Part shown: piece after piece, positions 34,931 through 47,050 of the stretch
Layout of the letters: each line of letters begins with the position of its first letter
How positions within the stretch are numbered: the first letter of the stretch is position 1
Origin: Lineus longissimus
Taxonomy: Eukaryota; Nemertea; Pilidiophora; Heteronemertea; Lineidae
Reading direction: 5' to 3'
Assembly: GCF_910592395.1 (NCBI RefSeq)
Contig: NC_088310.1
Location: 7,697,501 to 7,761,500 of the forward strand
Length of the DNA stretch: 64,000 bases
Notes under the pieces: model-generated
What the model saw: the letters and a program-made list of their open reading frames with translations, nothing else
Databases searched by the model: none
What the model was told of the DNA's origin: nothing
Position numbers and translations under genes: made by a program

Positions 34931-34997
34931 TTAAGGAAGGTATCTCAACGTGAAGTCGTTTCGCGTTGTACCTTTTCCAAGATATGTTGATGACTAA

Positions 34998-35007
34998 ATA
35001 AATAAAT
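34998..35007 (+). promoter_or_regulatory. Poly(A) signals for the 34680-34930 exon
   Basis: Two overlapping AATAAA hexamers, 68-77 bases after the stop codon. Confidence 0.55.
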
Positions 35008-35009
35008 TG

Positions 35010-37335
35010 AGGTAATGGAGTCGGTATGCTGGAGAAGATCTAGGCAAGTTTGTTATTTGAATCAAGAATAAACTGGGCTATTTAGCTTGAGCCTGAGCTG
35101 CATGGAACCTCTTCCAGAATTCCGTGCCGTAAATAAAAAAGCTATATTTCCTATACTCAAATCAAAGCTTAGTGAGTAGACTCACTTTTTGAGAAAAGCT
35201 CTAGTCTGGACATACAATGTGTGATATCAGTTGAAACACATCACCAATCTGCATGAATGAGACCTACAGAAACCTTGGACCAAGTGACTGTCGTCGTGAA
35301 TTTTCGGTCGTTCTTTGACAACTATCAAACAGGCACAGTTCCCAACAATCACGCCAGCAGATTGGTGAAAATAAAGATGTCATTGGAATAAAAATAGTGT
35401 TACCGACCTGGGCTATCAAACAGATGTGCGTCAGATTGTGATATTGGCTCAGGATAGGCTCTTAGTGGACTCAATTGACACCACTAACAAATGAACAGAC
35501 AACCTCAACGAGGAACACTTTTCCCGTATTCCGCAGATTCTTATGACAATCCTCACAGGACAAGCTTCGTACCATAACGTACACGTACTTTGGTTATGAG
35601 GGATAACAAAGAGACGTGAGCTATAGAAAGAGACTGACTGCGGTCTCTCACACCAGACAAGATTGCCAGGATCGCTTACAACATGTTCTGTCTGTGAGCA
35701 TTTGTATCCTTGGCGGCAGAACATGGTTTACCTTTCTCTAAAGACGGATGAACAATGTTTCAGTTGTTAACTAAATCTGTGTTCTTCTTGAAGCCACAGG
35801 TAAAGATAATCAAATTGATTCCCTGACCTAACACCTGGCACCCATTCATACTGCTTTCACCGCTCCGAGGGAAATGTTTAGGAGAAAATAACTTGCATCT
35901 TGGTGGTAACCTTAAGACATGACATGCATGCTAATTGGTCGCAAGGTGCCGAGATGAATCCGAATAGACCTATCAAAGCTCTCCTTAAAGCCCTCAATGT
36001 CAGTAAGAATCGATCTTATGTCAGTACATAATGTATCAACATGATGGTTAGCTTTTTCCAAAGGAATTTAGAGAATACATGAAGAAGTTGGACCAAATAA
36101 AGATACCTCAAACACAGACCTGTCTTGACCACCAAGGTTTTTTTTACTTATCAAGATTTTTTCTAAACCCGGCTACATTTAAAGGAGGTATAGACTATGA
36201 GGTTCAGGATGGGACTCACGATGCTCTTAAGATATAAAACGTCCGATGTCAGCGTGCAACACGGAATGTCAACATTGGCGTCGAATGTTTCAGTTCACTT
36301 TTTTTCGGCAGATTTCATAGCTGCTGATCTACCTGATCTACATCACAACTTTTGCTGAACCCGCCGCCTGGCTCTAACAAGCCAGTTGCTAGCCTGATTA
36401 GGTAATCAAGTTGTCAAACACATAATTGGCTATATCTTCAAAATGGATGGAGCTAATTGCATTTGGTTTTCTGTATTGTATAAAGTGTTAGGTACACTTT
36501 TGAAATCGTCTTACAGCAGAAAATGGCAAAAAACCTTGATATATGGCCTTTAATTGTAGTTTTGAGCTTAGCATCAACTAACACATTACTGGCTCTGCCA
36601 ACAATACGATAAGGGCGATTTTATTATATATGCGATGTATAGCCGAATGCAGGAGGGTGCCGGAAACTCAATGAAACGTTTTGAAGTATTTCCCCTCATT
36701 CTTTTGGAACGCTAAAAGATGTATTGACGCATGCTGCTGTGTTTCCCCCTGTTGAGAACTCATGGTCTCTCTAGTAGTCTAGTGTGCGATATATATGTGA
36801 GAAACAACCACGGACGTTGTAAAGACGTGCCCCGACCGGCAGTTGAAATACGACCATCTGTGACACGTACATGCTGATGTTGACTTCCGAGCATCGGTCT
36901 TACAACTGCATCACTCTGAGCATGTATCTCCTGGAATATTGGCACTAAAAGTGGCGATATTTGCAGCTTACCATACTAATGGCATTATGAAAATATATAG
37001 TTCTTACTGTCTTACCAATTGACCAAATCAACCACCGTTTCGCCTTAAATTAGGCTGGCTAATGTCCCTTTGGGAACTTCTCTTCCGTCTGTGCACTTAC
37101 ATCCCCTTTTTTACACTGTCTGCCTACTAATTCAATATTGGAACTGTTAGCGGCAATAACACATGCACCATGCTTGCCCGCTACAAATTAATGGGGAAAG
37201 TAGCTAAAGAGAAAGAATAAAGCAAGATCACAGACGCAATTCAAAGTTAACCTTTTTATCAATTGATTAATAATGTATCATCAGTTTTGTCTGGCGGCAG
37301 AAAACATCGTGCTGTATTCCGAATGGCTGAATTCT
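35010..37335. other. Non-coding stretch
   Basis: No supported gene. Minus-strand frames at 35449-35724 and 36760-36945 have some coding-like composition but no usable splice context or motif; see rejected items. Confidence 0.35.
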
Positions 37336-37512
37336 CGTTATTTATTTATTCGTGTAAAATACATGTACAATATTTGATATAACATGACAAGACATTGGAT
37401 TATGAACAAAATAAAACGTACATGCATTACACTGGTAACCATGTAGGTCGAGACCTATTATATGGCACCAGATAATATGGGTTGTGTCGTCGGGGTGCCG
37501 GCGACATGCGCA

Positions 37513-40440
37513 CTAAGTGGGCCGACAGTTTGCACAACGGCAGAAAGTGACGAAAGTGCACATGTCGTCGACATCCAAACGATCCAACCTGTCAAAATAA
37601 TAAACATTAAGGGACGATTTAAAATGCATTTTTTTCAAATTTTGTAATTGGACCGGGAGGCTGTTCCACAGCTTCGGTGTCCTCACCCAGTATGAGGCAC
37701 CGAACGTCTCCGAGTGGAATCTCGGCTGCGCCAGTCGTAAACCGTCGCCCCTTACAGCCGGGGTTATATAAAAACGTGCATTAAAATCCAGGACATTATA
37801 ATAAGAATCGTGCATAAAAACTAGATCCTTGATTTCCCGACGGTACGACAAGGGCAGCAGAGACAACGCTCGCAGACGCTCCACATATGGCATATCAGGG
37901 CCTAAAATGTGACGAGTCACCCTCCGCTGGACACGCTCTAAAGTTTCAAGATCACGTCGCACATGTGTGTCGAATACCACCGTACCATATTCAAGGCGAC
38001 TACGCACAAGTGATTTATACAACATGATATTCAAATTAACGTCTGCAGTACGCCCGCATACACGCCTGATCATACCCCACATTCTACTTGCACTGCTTGC
38101 AATACCATTGACATGAGATGACCATGACAGGTCCGAAGAAAAGACAATACCAAGATCCTTGAATTTATCAACCCGACACAATGCAAAACCATTGATATTG
38201 TAAAAGAAGTGTGTCGGATTTAACTTCCTAGTAACACTCATGACCATGCATTTGCTTGGGCTAAATGTCATGCCCCACCGTTTACTCCAAGCGTACAATT
38301 TATCAAGGTCGGTCTGAAGTAGCAGACAGTCGGTTACAGACTCTATCTCCCTACACATTTTGGAATCATCAGCAAAAAGATCCATGGCAGTACCGTCACT
38401 AACGACCTCAGCAATATCATTTACGTACAATAAGAATAAAAGAGGGCCTAAAATTGACCCTTGCGGCACACCAGACAGTACATCTAAAAGTGATGACTCC
38501 GAGCCATTAATCACAACTCTCTGCTTCCTATTTGTAAGATACGACGTTAACCAACTCAGAAGACGTCCACAGATTCCAAAGGAACGAATCTTATGTAATA
38601 AGAGGCAATGGGGAACGGAATCGAAAGCTTTAGCAAAATCCAAATATATAACATCAGTTTGACCCCCACTATCTAAGACCTGGCCCAGTCTATGCTGGAA
38701 CTGAACAAGCTGAGTGGCCGTTGACCGCCTGTTACAGAAGCCATGCTGGCCTTTATAGACTGACGGACTTAAGACTGGATAGATACTGTTATAAATGCAA
38801 CGTTCCATTACTTTAGAAACCACAGATAGGAGAGACACGGGTCTATAATTTGAAATCAAATGCTTGTCTCCCTTCTTGTACACTGGCACAACGTTAGCGA
38901 TTTTCCAATCGTTTGGTAAAACACCTGTCTGCATTGAAACGTTGAATAAAAATGCGAGTGAAGAACACAGTGTAGAGGCACACTCCCTCAGAACACGATT
39001 AGAGACCCTGTCAGGCCCACAGGCCTTAGTCTTGTCCAGCCTGTTTAATACCGATTTCACCTCAACTGCTGTAAAGTTAACAGAATCAAGGTTATAATTA
39101 TCATACATGGTAACATCAGGTTTTCTCAAGTCGTTGTGATGAGAAAAATTGGAATAAAAATAACCATTGAAGGCTTTTGCCTTGCGCAGAGGAGTCACAA
39201 AAGACTCATTGCCCAGCTTCGCTGTCTCTGGTATAGAGTTTGATTTGGTTTTTGCGTGATAGAAGTTCCAAAAACGTTTTGGGTTTCTACGCGCTTCTGA
39301 TCCAAGATTGTTTACATTCGCTTTGTATTTGTCACGGGTCAAATTTCTGAGTTCATTGCGCAGGCGCCGGTATTTCCTCCAACAAGAGTCACTGTTCCTG
39401 TTTTTTGCGCAGCGGCGGGCAGCATTCACTTTTGTTGACATGCGTCTCACTTCGCGGTCAATCCATGGCGGATAGCTTTTGTCACGAATAGTTTTCCGCG
39501 GAATAAAGCGGTCTAATCCAGTGTTATACACACCTAGCCACTCTGACCACAAATTGTCAATGCCGTCCTGGCCATTTTGCAAACAGAAATCAGAGTTGGG
39601 ACCAAGCTCGTCACAAAGGAATGACCTTAGACCTGTGTAGTCCGCACGCGTAAAGTCATAAACAACGCGCGAAATTCCAACACGACGGGGCATTCTAGTA
39701 CGGAAATTCGACACTACGGGAAAATGATCAGAATCGTACATTCCTGGCCATGTTTCCGTGTCACTGAATCGCTCTGGTTGATTTGTCAGGATTAAGTCGA
39801 GTATGTTTCCATGCTTATGAGTAGGGTTGAGGACGAGCTGTGTTAACGAGAAATCGTTCACGATATTACAAAACTCCCCAGACACATGAGAGCCATTGAC
39901 ACTAGACACAGTGTCCCAATTGATGCTCGGAATGTTTAGGTCGCCTGAGAGACAAATATTGCTGAATTCTCCTTCACAACTTTTGAGAACGTCCCTGAGG
40001 TCCCCCAGGAACGCCATCTGCTCATCGACATTATCCGGTGGATTATAGCACACAATAAGAGCAAAAGGCTCGTCAGAATCTGGTTTGACCTCGCACACAA
40101 GAATCTCGGAGTTTTCTTTTTCCAGGTCAGTTCTACGGTACGACGGCATGTCCGATCTACATGCCATTAGAACGCCGCCACCACGTTCTTGTTCCTGCGA
40201 GTTGCGGTCCCTTCGATGGATGGTGTACGAAGGCGGCAGTATTTCACCGTCTGCTACCTCTGCGTTTAACCAAGTCTCCGAAACACACACGAAATCAAAC
40301 TGATTACAAAGCACCAACTGCTGGAATTGCGCCAGCTTATTTTTCGACCGATTTACAGTTTTTAGACTACGAGCGTTCAGCAACATAAATGAGTGGCCAT
40401 CCCTGACTGCATGTTCTCCAGCGGAGTTGTCTCGACACAT
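37513..40440 (-). CDS. LINE ORF2: AP-like endonuclease and reverse transcriptase
   Basis: Nicks target DNA and copies the element RNA at the nick (target-primed reverse transcription). 975 residues from ATG at 40440. Endonuclease, about 16-245: LNARS (N22), SETWL (E55), YNPP (132-135), GDLN (166-169), LDLI (214-217), SDH (237-239). Linker with basic segments at 310-390. Reverse transcriptase, about 505-770: NYRPVSLL (531-538), motif A YLDFAKAFDSV (D601), SGVPQGSILGPLLF (656-669), motif C FADD (689-692), then a thumb/C-terminal domain to about 950 and a Cys-containing end (CRCANC). All expected catalytic residues are present and there is no frameshift. No RNase H domain. Starts 9 nt after the ORF1 stop, suggesting reinitiation or coupled translation. 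Confidence 0.97.
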   Translation of the reverse strand: MCRDNSAGEHAVRDGHSFMLLNARSLKTVNRSKNKLAQFQQLVLCNQFDFVCVSETWLNAEVADGEILPPSYTIHRRDRNSQEQERGGGVLMACRSDMPSYRRTDLEKENSEILVCEVKPDSDEPFALIVCYNPPDNVDEQMAFLGDLRDVLKSCEGEFSNICLSGDLNIPSINWDTVSSVNGSHVSGEFCNIVNDFSLTQLVLNPTHKHGNILDLILTNQPERFSDTETWPGMYDSDHFPVVSNFRTRMPRRVGISRVVYDFTRADYTGLRSFLCDELGPNSDFCLQNGQDGIDNLWSEWLGVYNTGLDRFIPRKTIRDKSYPPWIDREVRRMSTKVNAARRCAKNRNSDSCWRKYRRLRNELRNLTRDKYKANVNNLGSEARRNPKRFWNFYHAKTKSNSIPETAKLGNESFVTPLRKAKAFNGYFYSNFSHHNDLRKPDVTMYDNYNLDSVNFTAVEVKSVLNRLDKTKACGPDRVSNRVLRECASTLCSSLAFLFNVSMQTGVLPNDWKIANVVPVYKKGDKHLISNYRPVSLLSVVSKVMERCIYNSIYPVLSPSVYKGQHGFCNRRSTATQLVQFQHRLGQVLDSGGQTDVIYLDFAKAFDSVPHCLLLHKIRSFGICGRLLSWLTSYLTNRKQRVVINGSESSLLDVLSGVPQGSILGPLLFLLYVNDIAEVVSDGTAMDLFADDSKMCREIESVTDCLLLQTDLDKLYAWSKRWGMTFSPSKCMVMSVTRKLNPTHFFYNINGFALCRVDKFKDLGIVFSSDLSWSSHVNGIASSASRMWGMIRRVCGRTADVNLNIMLYKSLVRSRLEYGTVVFDTHVRRDLETLERVQRRVTRHILGPDMPYVERLRALSLLPLSYRREIKDLVFMHDSYYNVLDFNARFYITPAVRGDGLRLAQPRFHSETFGASYWVRTPKLWNSLPVQLQNLKKMHFKSSLNVYYFDRLDRLDVDDMCTFVTFCRCANCRPT

Positions 40441-40449
40441 TGCGTCATC

Positions 40450-41493
40450 CTAGCGGTTTGCATTCGCTCCACGGTTATATCCTTCCTGGCGGTTATTCGT
40501 GTTTCGTGTTACTGTTTGGTTACCCTGAGGTCGATTTCGGCTATTCATTTTATCGTTTCGATTATTCTCGTTGGGGACATATTTCTGTTGCTTGGCGACC
40601 ACTCGCGAGCCTTTGACCTCAAGCACGTCGCCAGCGCCTGGGAGATTTTTCACAATTGTCCGTATATTATTCTCGGCGATTCTCTGTGACAGAGGCTTAT
40701 CGTTCGAAATATACACATTACTGTACTGACGACACTCCTTAAGCGATTGTTTAGCGTCCATTATCAGAGATTTGTCCTCATACGACCGGCACGTGGCAAT
40801 AATCAGGCCTGGGCGGTCATTGTATGAGCGTTTGCGTTCGACTTTTTGAAAAGACAAGTCCTTCAGCTTTAGCCCTTCCCGCAAAAGGGCTTGTGTCTTG
40901 TTTGCGACATTTTCATTCTTTCCCTCCTGTAGATTTCGAATCACAATATTCAAAAACTCCGCGGAGTCATCCGACTTTCTTCTAAGAGCAGCCACCTGAG
41001 CTTTCACTTCTGCCACTTCCACTTTTACTTTCTCACTAACGATGTCGTTCACCTTGCGTAACACAGATTCCTCAATTGTCCGCTCAAGCGTATTAATCTG
41101 GTCCGTAAGCTTTCTCTCTATATCATTGACGTTGCCCGTAAGGTTAAGTATAGCATTCATAATGTCCTTGTTACTGAACGTTTTCTGACCTGGGTTTTTC
41201 GGCGTCTTTGTCGCAGCCGTTGCACGAATCGGTGAAGACCCCCCGGCGGCGTTAATACAGGAGGGCACTGGTGATGAAACATCATCTGAAGAACCGGTAA
41301 CGTCAGAACAGCCTACAGCTCCACAAACACTCACATCGGCAAGGACCGTCATATCACTTTCACCTGACACCTTTCGCCATTTTAGAAGCGACCCTATGTC
41401 TGTTTCACACAGGGTCTTAGACCGACCACGCTTATTTGCGCGTACGGGTGCATGCTTTGTCGTGCTTTGTGTTTGGTCTTTGATCGACGCCAT
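40450..41493 (-). CDS. LINE ORF1: RNA-binding chaperone-like protein
   Basis: 347 residues if translation starts at ATG 41493 (context ACAAGATGG); the frame is open eight codons further upstream, but without an ATG. Layout: a Ser/Thr-rich N-terminal third; a coiled coil at about 115-172 (repeated E/K/V heptads, NTLERTIEESVLRKVNDIV); a domain at about 180-262 (FLNIVIRNLQEGK..) like the RRM of L1-type ORF1 proteins; a following helical part to about 285; and an Asn/Arg/Gln-rich tail at 310-347. Such proteins bind the element RNA and form trimers or multimers. Intact frame directly ahead of ORF2. Confidence 0.9.
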   Translation of the reverse strand: MASIKDQTQSTTKHAPVRANKRGRSKTLCETDIGSLLKWRKVSGESDMTVLADVSVCGAVGCSDVTGSSDDVSSPVPSCINAAGGSSPIRATAATKTPKNPGQKTFSNKDIMNAILNLTGNVNDIERKLTDQINTLERTIEESVLRKVNDIVSEKVKVEVAEVKAQVAALRRKSDDSAEFLNIVIRNLQEGKNENVANKTQALLREGLKLKDLSFQKVERKRSYNDRPGLIIATCRSYEDKSLIMDAKQSLKECRQYSNVYISNDKPLSQRIAENNIRTIVKNLPGAGDVLEVKGSRVVAKQQKYVPNENNRNDKMNSRNRPQGNQTVTRNTNNRQEGYNRGANANR

Positions 41494-41684
41494 CTTGTTA
41501 TATTCCCAACTCACCAACGACAGTGATTAAGTCCGCCTTTTTCACAGAATAACAACACGCTAACCGACTGAAGCCAAGATATTCCAAACGTGCTGTTCCT
41601 TAGTTGATTTATGAGACCCCTGAAAGACTAGTTTGTGCACGTAAAATCGTTGTAAAGTTCGAAAATTCAGGAGCTCCAAAAACT

Positions 41685-41740
41685 TTCAACTGTTGTTGTT
41701 GTTGTTGTCCATGTTGTTCAACTGTTGTTGTTGTTGTTAT
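41685..41740 (-). repeat. Two copies of a CAA-rich 32-bp unit at the probable LINE 5' end
   Basis: On the minus strand (CAA)5-CAGTTGAA occurs twice, separated by CAACATGGA. Tandem repeats at the 5' end are common in LINE promoters, but whether it belongs to the element or its flank is not provable here. Confidence 0.6.
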
Positions 41741-42185
41741 GTGAAGAGTGAAAAAGCGTGTTCCGTGCCTCGCACGGCACTGCTTGTTGGTTTACTTTTC
41801 AACTCTACGCCGGGCCGCAGCTGCCCAGATCGCAAGATTTGGTATTCGCCTCACTCTAACAGGTGTCCCATTGGTCAAAGATTAGGAAAGCTATTGACTG
41901 TGTAAACGAAGAATGTTAATAGAGAGACAATATGATATGCATAATGTATTGCCAAGATTTCTTTTTGCGAAAAAATATATCTCCTCTGAGGTATCAATGG
42001 CAACTTCCATAGCCTTGTAAGTTGTATCACCACGAACTTTGATCTCCAATGCGCGTATACCGCGGGCGTTTAGCAGTGCCAAAGCCATACGGGAAAGGGC
42101 AGGGGTTCAACAGACACTATGCATTTGCATCTGGTGAACAAATTGCCCACGAGCGAACTGCACTCTCCGGACTGCAAGTCTCAAT

Positions 42186-42275
42186 GTCTATACAATGCAT
42201 GGATGCAATTGGAAAATTTTCAAATTTAATTCAAAATTTAAAATGTTTAACGAACGGCGTCGTTGGCCTTTGAAC
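42186..42275 (+). repeat. Possible M1 fragment (3' end only)
   Basis: Ends TTTAACGAACGGCGTCG..GGCCTTT, the same 3' end as other M1 copies, preceded by an A/T-rich segment with AAATTTAATTCAAAATTT. The family core is absent. Confidence 0.4.
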
Positions 42276-42348
42276 TAGAATCACTACAAGGAACTACCCC
42301 TCGCGATAGTCAGTCTGTACTAGCAAGCACCCCGCCCCCACCTCCCCC

Positions 42349-42399
42349 AAAAAATGAATAAAATGAAATGAAATGAAATAAAATAAAATGAAATAAAAG
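42349..42399. repeat. AAATG/AAATA microsatellite
   Basis: About ten AAATG or AAATA pentamers in a row after a C-rich stretch. Confidence 0.9.
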
Positions 42400-45315
42400 C
42401 ATTTTGTTGACAATTCATGTTAAAGAAGCTAAGTCCAAACGGAAAACTTAAGACGAAAAAACAAGTCCATGAATGGAATACTTACCATCTATAGGACATC
42501 CAGGCATTTGAGACAAAGTGTTAGTACACAATCACTAATACGACGTAATCGAAAACCTATAGAATTTTTTGGATGGCGTCACGTCAAGCTAAAAGATCAC
42601 CGTCGAAATGTCAAACATGTCAAAGAAGAAAATCCTACCTTTGTACGCGAACTTTAGTCTAATCCTCCCTTAGTCAGCAGTGACAAAGGAAGTCAAGATA
42701 TTTGGATAATCCTCAGAGAATGACAATGTCTTTGATGATAATGTCAAAGATATCGCCTCTCACAGAGTAGGCCCTCCTGTATACTCTTGACTTGTTGATG
42801 TATCATTCGGTGAAGAGTTCTAATCTTATTACACGTACATGTATTGTAACAACGGTCCAGGCCTAGGTATATGGTGACCTCCAGGGGCCCGATTTTTTTA
42901 TCTTTACGTTAAGGTACAATGTGTGTGTTATCTGCCTGGTTTTATAATGCAGAACAGCGAATATGAAATATTTTGACGGTATCACCATTGCTTGTTTAGG
43001 CTGGCATCCAACAAAGGCTGACAACATAGTATTCACCTTCTTACTGAGATCGGAGCCTTTAAAAGCAATGCTATAAAGGAAGTTACAACGCAACTGAAAA
43101 CTCATTTTTGGTAGTAAGCAATAAAGCTATCATGCTGTGGTAACAATGCTACCAAAATCAATCTTTAAAACCTAACGTGATACAAAGGAGGTGTCTTGCT
43201 CAAATTTCAATCAAAATCGTCTTGGTTAATCTCAACAGACAACGAATAATCCATCAAAAGAAACAGAAAAAACCTCATCCAAATCTTTCATCGGCTTTCA
43301 AACTAATAACAGTTTTGTTTCTAAATTTGAAGGTATGATATTTCAAATTACAAAATTATTTTCAATTACATAGAATTCCAAAGAAAAATTAAAGGAAGGT
43401 GTATTTCATTACAAAGTTTTACTTACATGTACTGTCAATGAATGTCGTCATCTCATGACACAATCCAAAGTTGGTCCAATCCGTAAAAATTGGTATGTAC
43501 GTACTCCAATGAATAATCCGTTGCAATGTATCAAAAAATGAATATCCACATAGAACAAGTGGACAGCAATCGCTCTGGGTCTTTGGCTAGTGACCAAAAA
43601 CGAAGATAAAAACCAGCAAAGCAAATAAGAGGCTGATAATGTTGCCTAAACGAGAGTTTGGCAACAAGATTCGGTTAACAGTAAGAGTGTCCTTAGAAAT
43701 ACGTCACCAGATTGCGTAACAATCTCGGAAAGCCTGCTGCTGGTCCCCTTTAAGTTATCACCGAAGCGCCAAAATGTCAAGAATAACGTTATTTCGTCAG
43801 TTGCAAATTTTCATGAGTCAAATTGAGTCAATAAAAAATCGACATTTCATTCCTGCAGTGACGACAAATCAAAGAATCCATGAAATTGTAAGGGTGACTT
43901 CCCAACTTATGCCCATGGTAACGCCTCTTGTTGAACTTGGCGCTGTCCACCTATACTCGGGCATGGCATCTGACTGACCTATAGCCATGCAACTACGTAC
44001 ACATCACCTAATACCTACGCAATAGGTTCCTTCGCCTGGCAGCTGATGGTCTACTTTTACTGCGATGCTGCGCGCTAGTCAATGAAATAGTTGAGAAAGC
44101 TTCGCATTGCTTTGGAAAGTATAAACATTGATCCTTCCTGAGAATCATCACTGGCTTTCGCGCGTGGGGAAAAGAATAACAATCATGATGATAGTGGTAT
44201 GATATGATGTTTTCTCATTTACACAGAAATGGATGCGGAAGAGGGATTGCTGTATGGTTTTCATTGCATCTTGAAATCACCAAGATAAAAGTTCTGGTTG
44301 GATGGGTTTTTAACGACGGAACGACACGTTTAGATACAAGTCGAGATCTTTCCTACAAAGCCAGTCAGCAGTTGTGTGTTTCAGAACACGGTCATTCGAT
44401 GCCATTAAACGTAATCAATATTGAAAGACAATGTGTTCTGTTGACATTAAGTTGTCCGAGTCCATAATTTTAAGTCCCAGCTTTTCCTTTGTTTTTCTAG
44501 TCATTAATCAACCGGTTTCAGATCGGTGAAACTAGAGTACGTCTGTAAAGTACATGCACTCTAACTTTCTGTTGATGTAATTTTAAATATGCTGCAACAA
44601 TTCCCCGGGCACTACCGCCTTGGTTCTGACAGCTTAGTTCAGTACGGCTGCCCGCAATCTGTCCCGGAATCCGCCCACCATTGCCCATGTTATCAAATTA
44701 TTGGTCCCTGATCATGTTATATCAAACGATTGTTGGTAAATATCCGTGGAGCATTGATACGCTAGATGCAATTTCGTGCCCCATTTCCGTTGTCGATATC
44801 ACATTTAGCACGTATCCGACATGTGTCATTGCTAAGCAGATTCAATACATTATAAAAATGGCTTTTCCTGTTAGCCGAATCACGCCAGGTCTTGCAGAAA
44901 AGTTGTTTTATGCCCTGAATTGTATTCATACTAACCCAGACATTCTCGTTTATTTTAGCTTTTGGCTCTAATTATTTTGCTGTTGCTATTAACATCCATC
45001 CTTAAATCGGATACTTCCAGCGACATGTACTCTAAGATGAAAAGGTAACACGAAAATATTGGCAATTCTAAATGAGGTAGTCAGAAGGTGAAAAACCTGA
45101 CTGCATTTAATCTGCTTATACGCTCAGTTTTAAATTACAAAATGCGCGACCTAATTTCCTAAAATGAAATGAAGGAAACATCTCTTTTTTAATGATACAC
45201 GTATACACTCATTGTATGACAGTATAAGACATGTAAGACGTGATGAGGAGGGATCATTGGCTGATAAGGAATCTAAAAAAAACGGGCGAAAATATAACGC
45301 CAGATCTCACCAACA
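42400..45315. other. Non-coding stretch
   Basis: No supported gene. A 67-codon plus-strand frame (43774-43977) and an 87-codon one (44204-44467) show no motif or splice context. Confidence 0.35.
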
Positions 45316-45320
45316 TGCAC

Positions 45321-45392
45321 TGAAAATCATAATATTTGTTGAGATTGTATTTGATATGAAAATCATAATATTTGTTGAGATGGTTTTGATAT
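45321..45392. repeat. Tandem duplication of 36 bp
   Basis: TGAAAATCATAATATTTGTT at 45321 recurs at 45357; the two 36-bp copies differ at a few bases near their 3' ends. Confidence 0.9.
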
Positions 45393-46154
45393 GATTCACA
45401 GAAGAGAACATGAAATATGAAGGAAAGAAGATGCAACGCACTAGACTTGGTGTTTTCATAAACCGAGCGAAGCTTCAGTCACTTTTTTCAAGCTCACCTA
45501 ATATTTGACTTATTTATTTGCAGTATTTCGAGGGAGATAGTTTCACGAAAAACCGAGAACATTGCAAACAAACAGTCATTTGAAAGGCGCGTAAAGTCAG
45601 CATTCTTTACTTGAATGTCCTTGCCAATTAGTTCGAGCTTTGATCTCTCATACCCAAAACTCGGCGGAATACAAACTGGTCCAGTGTTTATTCTCAGTGG
45701 CGCAGATTCCGTACCCAAAACTCAATTTATAGGAGGAAGTTTACTTCTCATATATTGAAAGACAGAATGTTCACATTGAACTGATACTTGCCATGAGATT
45801 TAAGAAAGAGGCCGGATTTGAGGATGCGAAACTGACCTCATAGGTCCGCAGATGGAGTATATACGTAGAGACAGTAATAGCATCTTTATCCATACAGCAT
45901 TGATCAATCCACATACATGTTTCACTACTGCCTTCATTAATCCCACCACTGCTTCAGTCATGGGTATGATCGACTTTGTCTCGGGCACGCATGCTGGGCT
46001 GCATCTTCGACCGACCGCTACTGATGAGGAAAATACGAAGCGATTCAAGGCACTTCAAGTCGCTCCAAGATCTGGCTACCGCACGACGATGTTGAAAAAT
46101 AAACAACGCAAAGCAACATTTGTTGAGTGGCAAGTTCTAAAGTTTCCTCAGAAG

Positions 46155-46350
46155 CGGGTTTGAGTAGAAATCCGGGGTTCAAATGATTCTATTATATCCA
46201 CTTGATCTCTGAGCTACATGAATAGACGGTCAAGACATCTGTAGGGCCATATACCATAATCCGACAGAATACAATAGGGCCGGGCGGACACTTTTTAGGG
46301 GACATTTTAGGGGACATTTTCTATTTTTACACCGGCAATTTCACTGCTTA
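46155..46350 (-). repeat. tRNA-related dispersed repeat S1, copy 2
   Basis: Partner of 22725-22892. The minus strand has GTAGCTCAGAGATCAAGTGG (A-box-like) and TTTGAACCCCGG (T-arm-like). Near its plus-strand right end TTAGGGGACATTTT is duplicated in tandem (about 46297-46323). Confidence 0.5.
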
Positions 46351-46904
46351 ATCCTCATCCCAGGTCGAGCTGAAGTAAGTGTTGATAGCTGCAGCTCATC
46401 GATAACCAGAGTACTAATAAACAAGCACCCATGATACAACTGTCGCCATTAAAACGGCTGTCACCTCATGAGATCTGTAGTTCAAAGATTATCTCACTAC
46501 ACTCGACCATGATGGTTCGTACATGTACTCTCCTACGTACACGTATTCAATCAGAAATTCAATATTCTCCGTACGTCTTTTACATGACACGACCTGACAG
46601 CTTCCCCCTAGCTAACATTTCAATTAGAGCAAAGCCTGTCATAGTAACCGGGGCAGGTAAGATAGACTGTAAAGAAGCTCGGTTACAGTGTCGCAGCAGA
46701 CGACAACCCTTTAGGGCTATCTTGGGGCCGTGCACCCTTCCTGAAAGTTGTCGAGGAACACGTCAACTTTTAATTTTCTTGCCTTTAATCCAAACCCCAA
46801 GTCATTTCTTTTTTACTTCGAAATGACATTTCGATTCTGCATGTAAAGAAACATTTTTTCGGCCAAATTACGTTATCTTGCCCCGGCCTTTAATACCAAG
46901 CAGT

Positions 46905-47050
46905 TAAAAGAATTCAGGGCAAGACTATTGGTCTATTGGCTTCAAACAAAGCCCGTTCGCACCTTGGTCGAAATTCCCTTTGTTCTTATTTCTATTTAAA
47001 AGCTTATGAGAGCAATCTTGATGTCATCGACCCCAGCGAAACAGCTTACA
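46905..47050. repeat. Dispersed repeat R1, copy 2
   Basis: Same order of blocks as 4570-4725: GAATTCAGG, CAAACAAAGCCCGTTCGCAC, AAATTCC, AATCTTGATGTCATCGACC. Confidence 0.6.

Larger units (their letters stand above)
37337..41740 (-). mobile_element. LINE retrotransposon, CR1/L2/Jockey group, apparently full length
   Basis: Non-LTR retrotransposon on the minus strand: 5' region, ORF1 (41493-40450), 9-nt gap, ORF2 (40440-37513), then a 3' UTR of about 175 nt ending in GAATAAATAAATAA (about 37337-37350). A short A/T repeat tail rather than poly(A) is typical of CR1/L2-like lineages. The 5' limit is uncertain: a (CAA)n-rich duplication at 41685-41740 probably lies at or near it. Both frames are uninterrupted, so the copy may be able to move; no target duplication was found by eye. 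Confidence 0.93.

Noticed and set aside
35449-35724. Cys-containing minus-strand frame
   Set aside because: Recalls an EGF-like spacing only loosely; no complete Cys pattern.
36760-36945. Minus-strand frame with protein-like composition (EIHAQSDAVVRPMLG)
   Set aside because: The only plausible splice pair leaves a 27-base exon; no family match.
38360-40689. Plus-strand open frames over the LINE
   Set aside because: Antisense shadows of ORF1 and ORF2.
45852-46163. 103-codon plus-strand frame
   Set aside because: No motif; it partly overlaps the S1 repeat region and has no coding signature.
46431-46826. 131-codon frame containing KPVIVTGAG just before a strong donor CAG|GTAAGA
   Set aside because: VIVTGAG recalls the nucleotide-binding start of short-chain dehydrogenases, but the upstream residues do not fit and there is no second exon; a short chance match is more likely.
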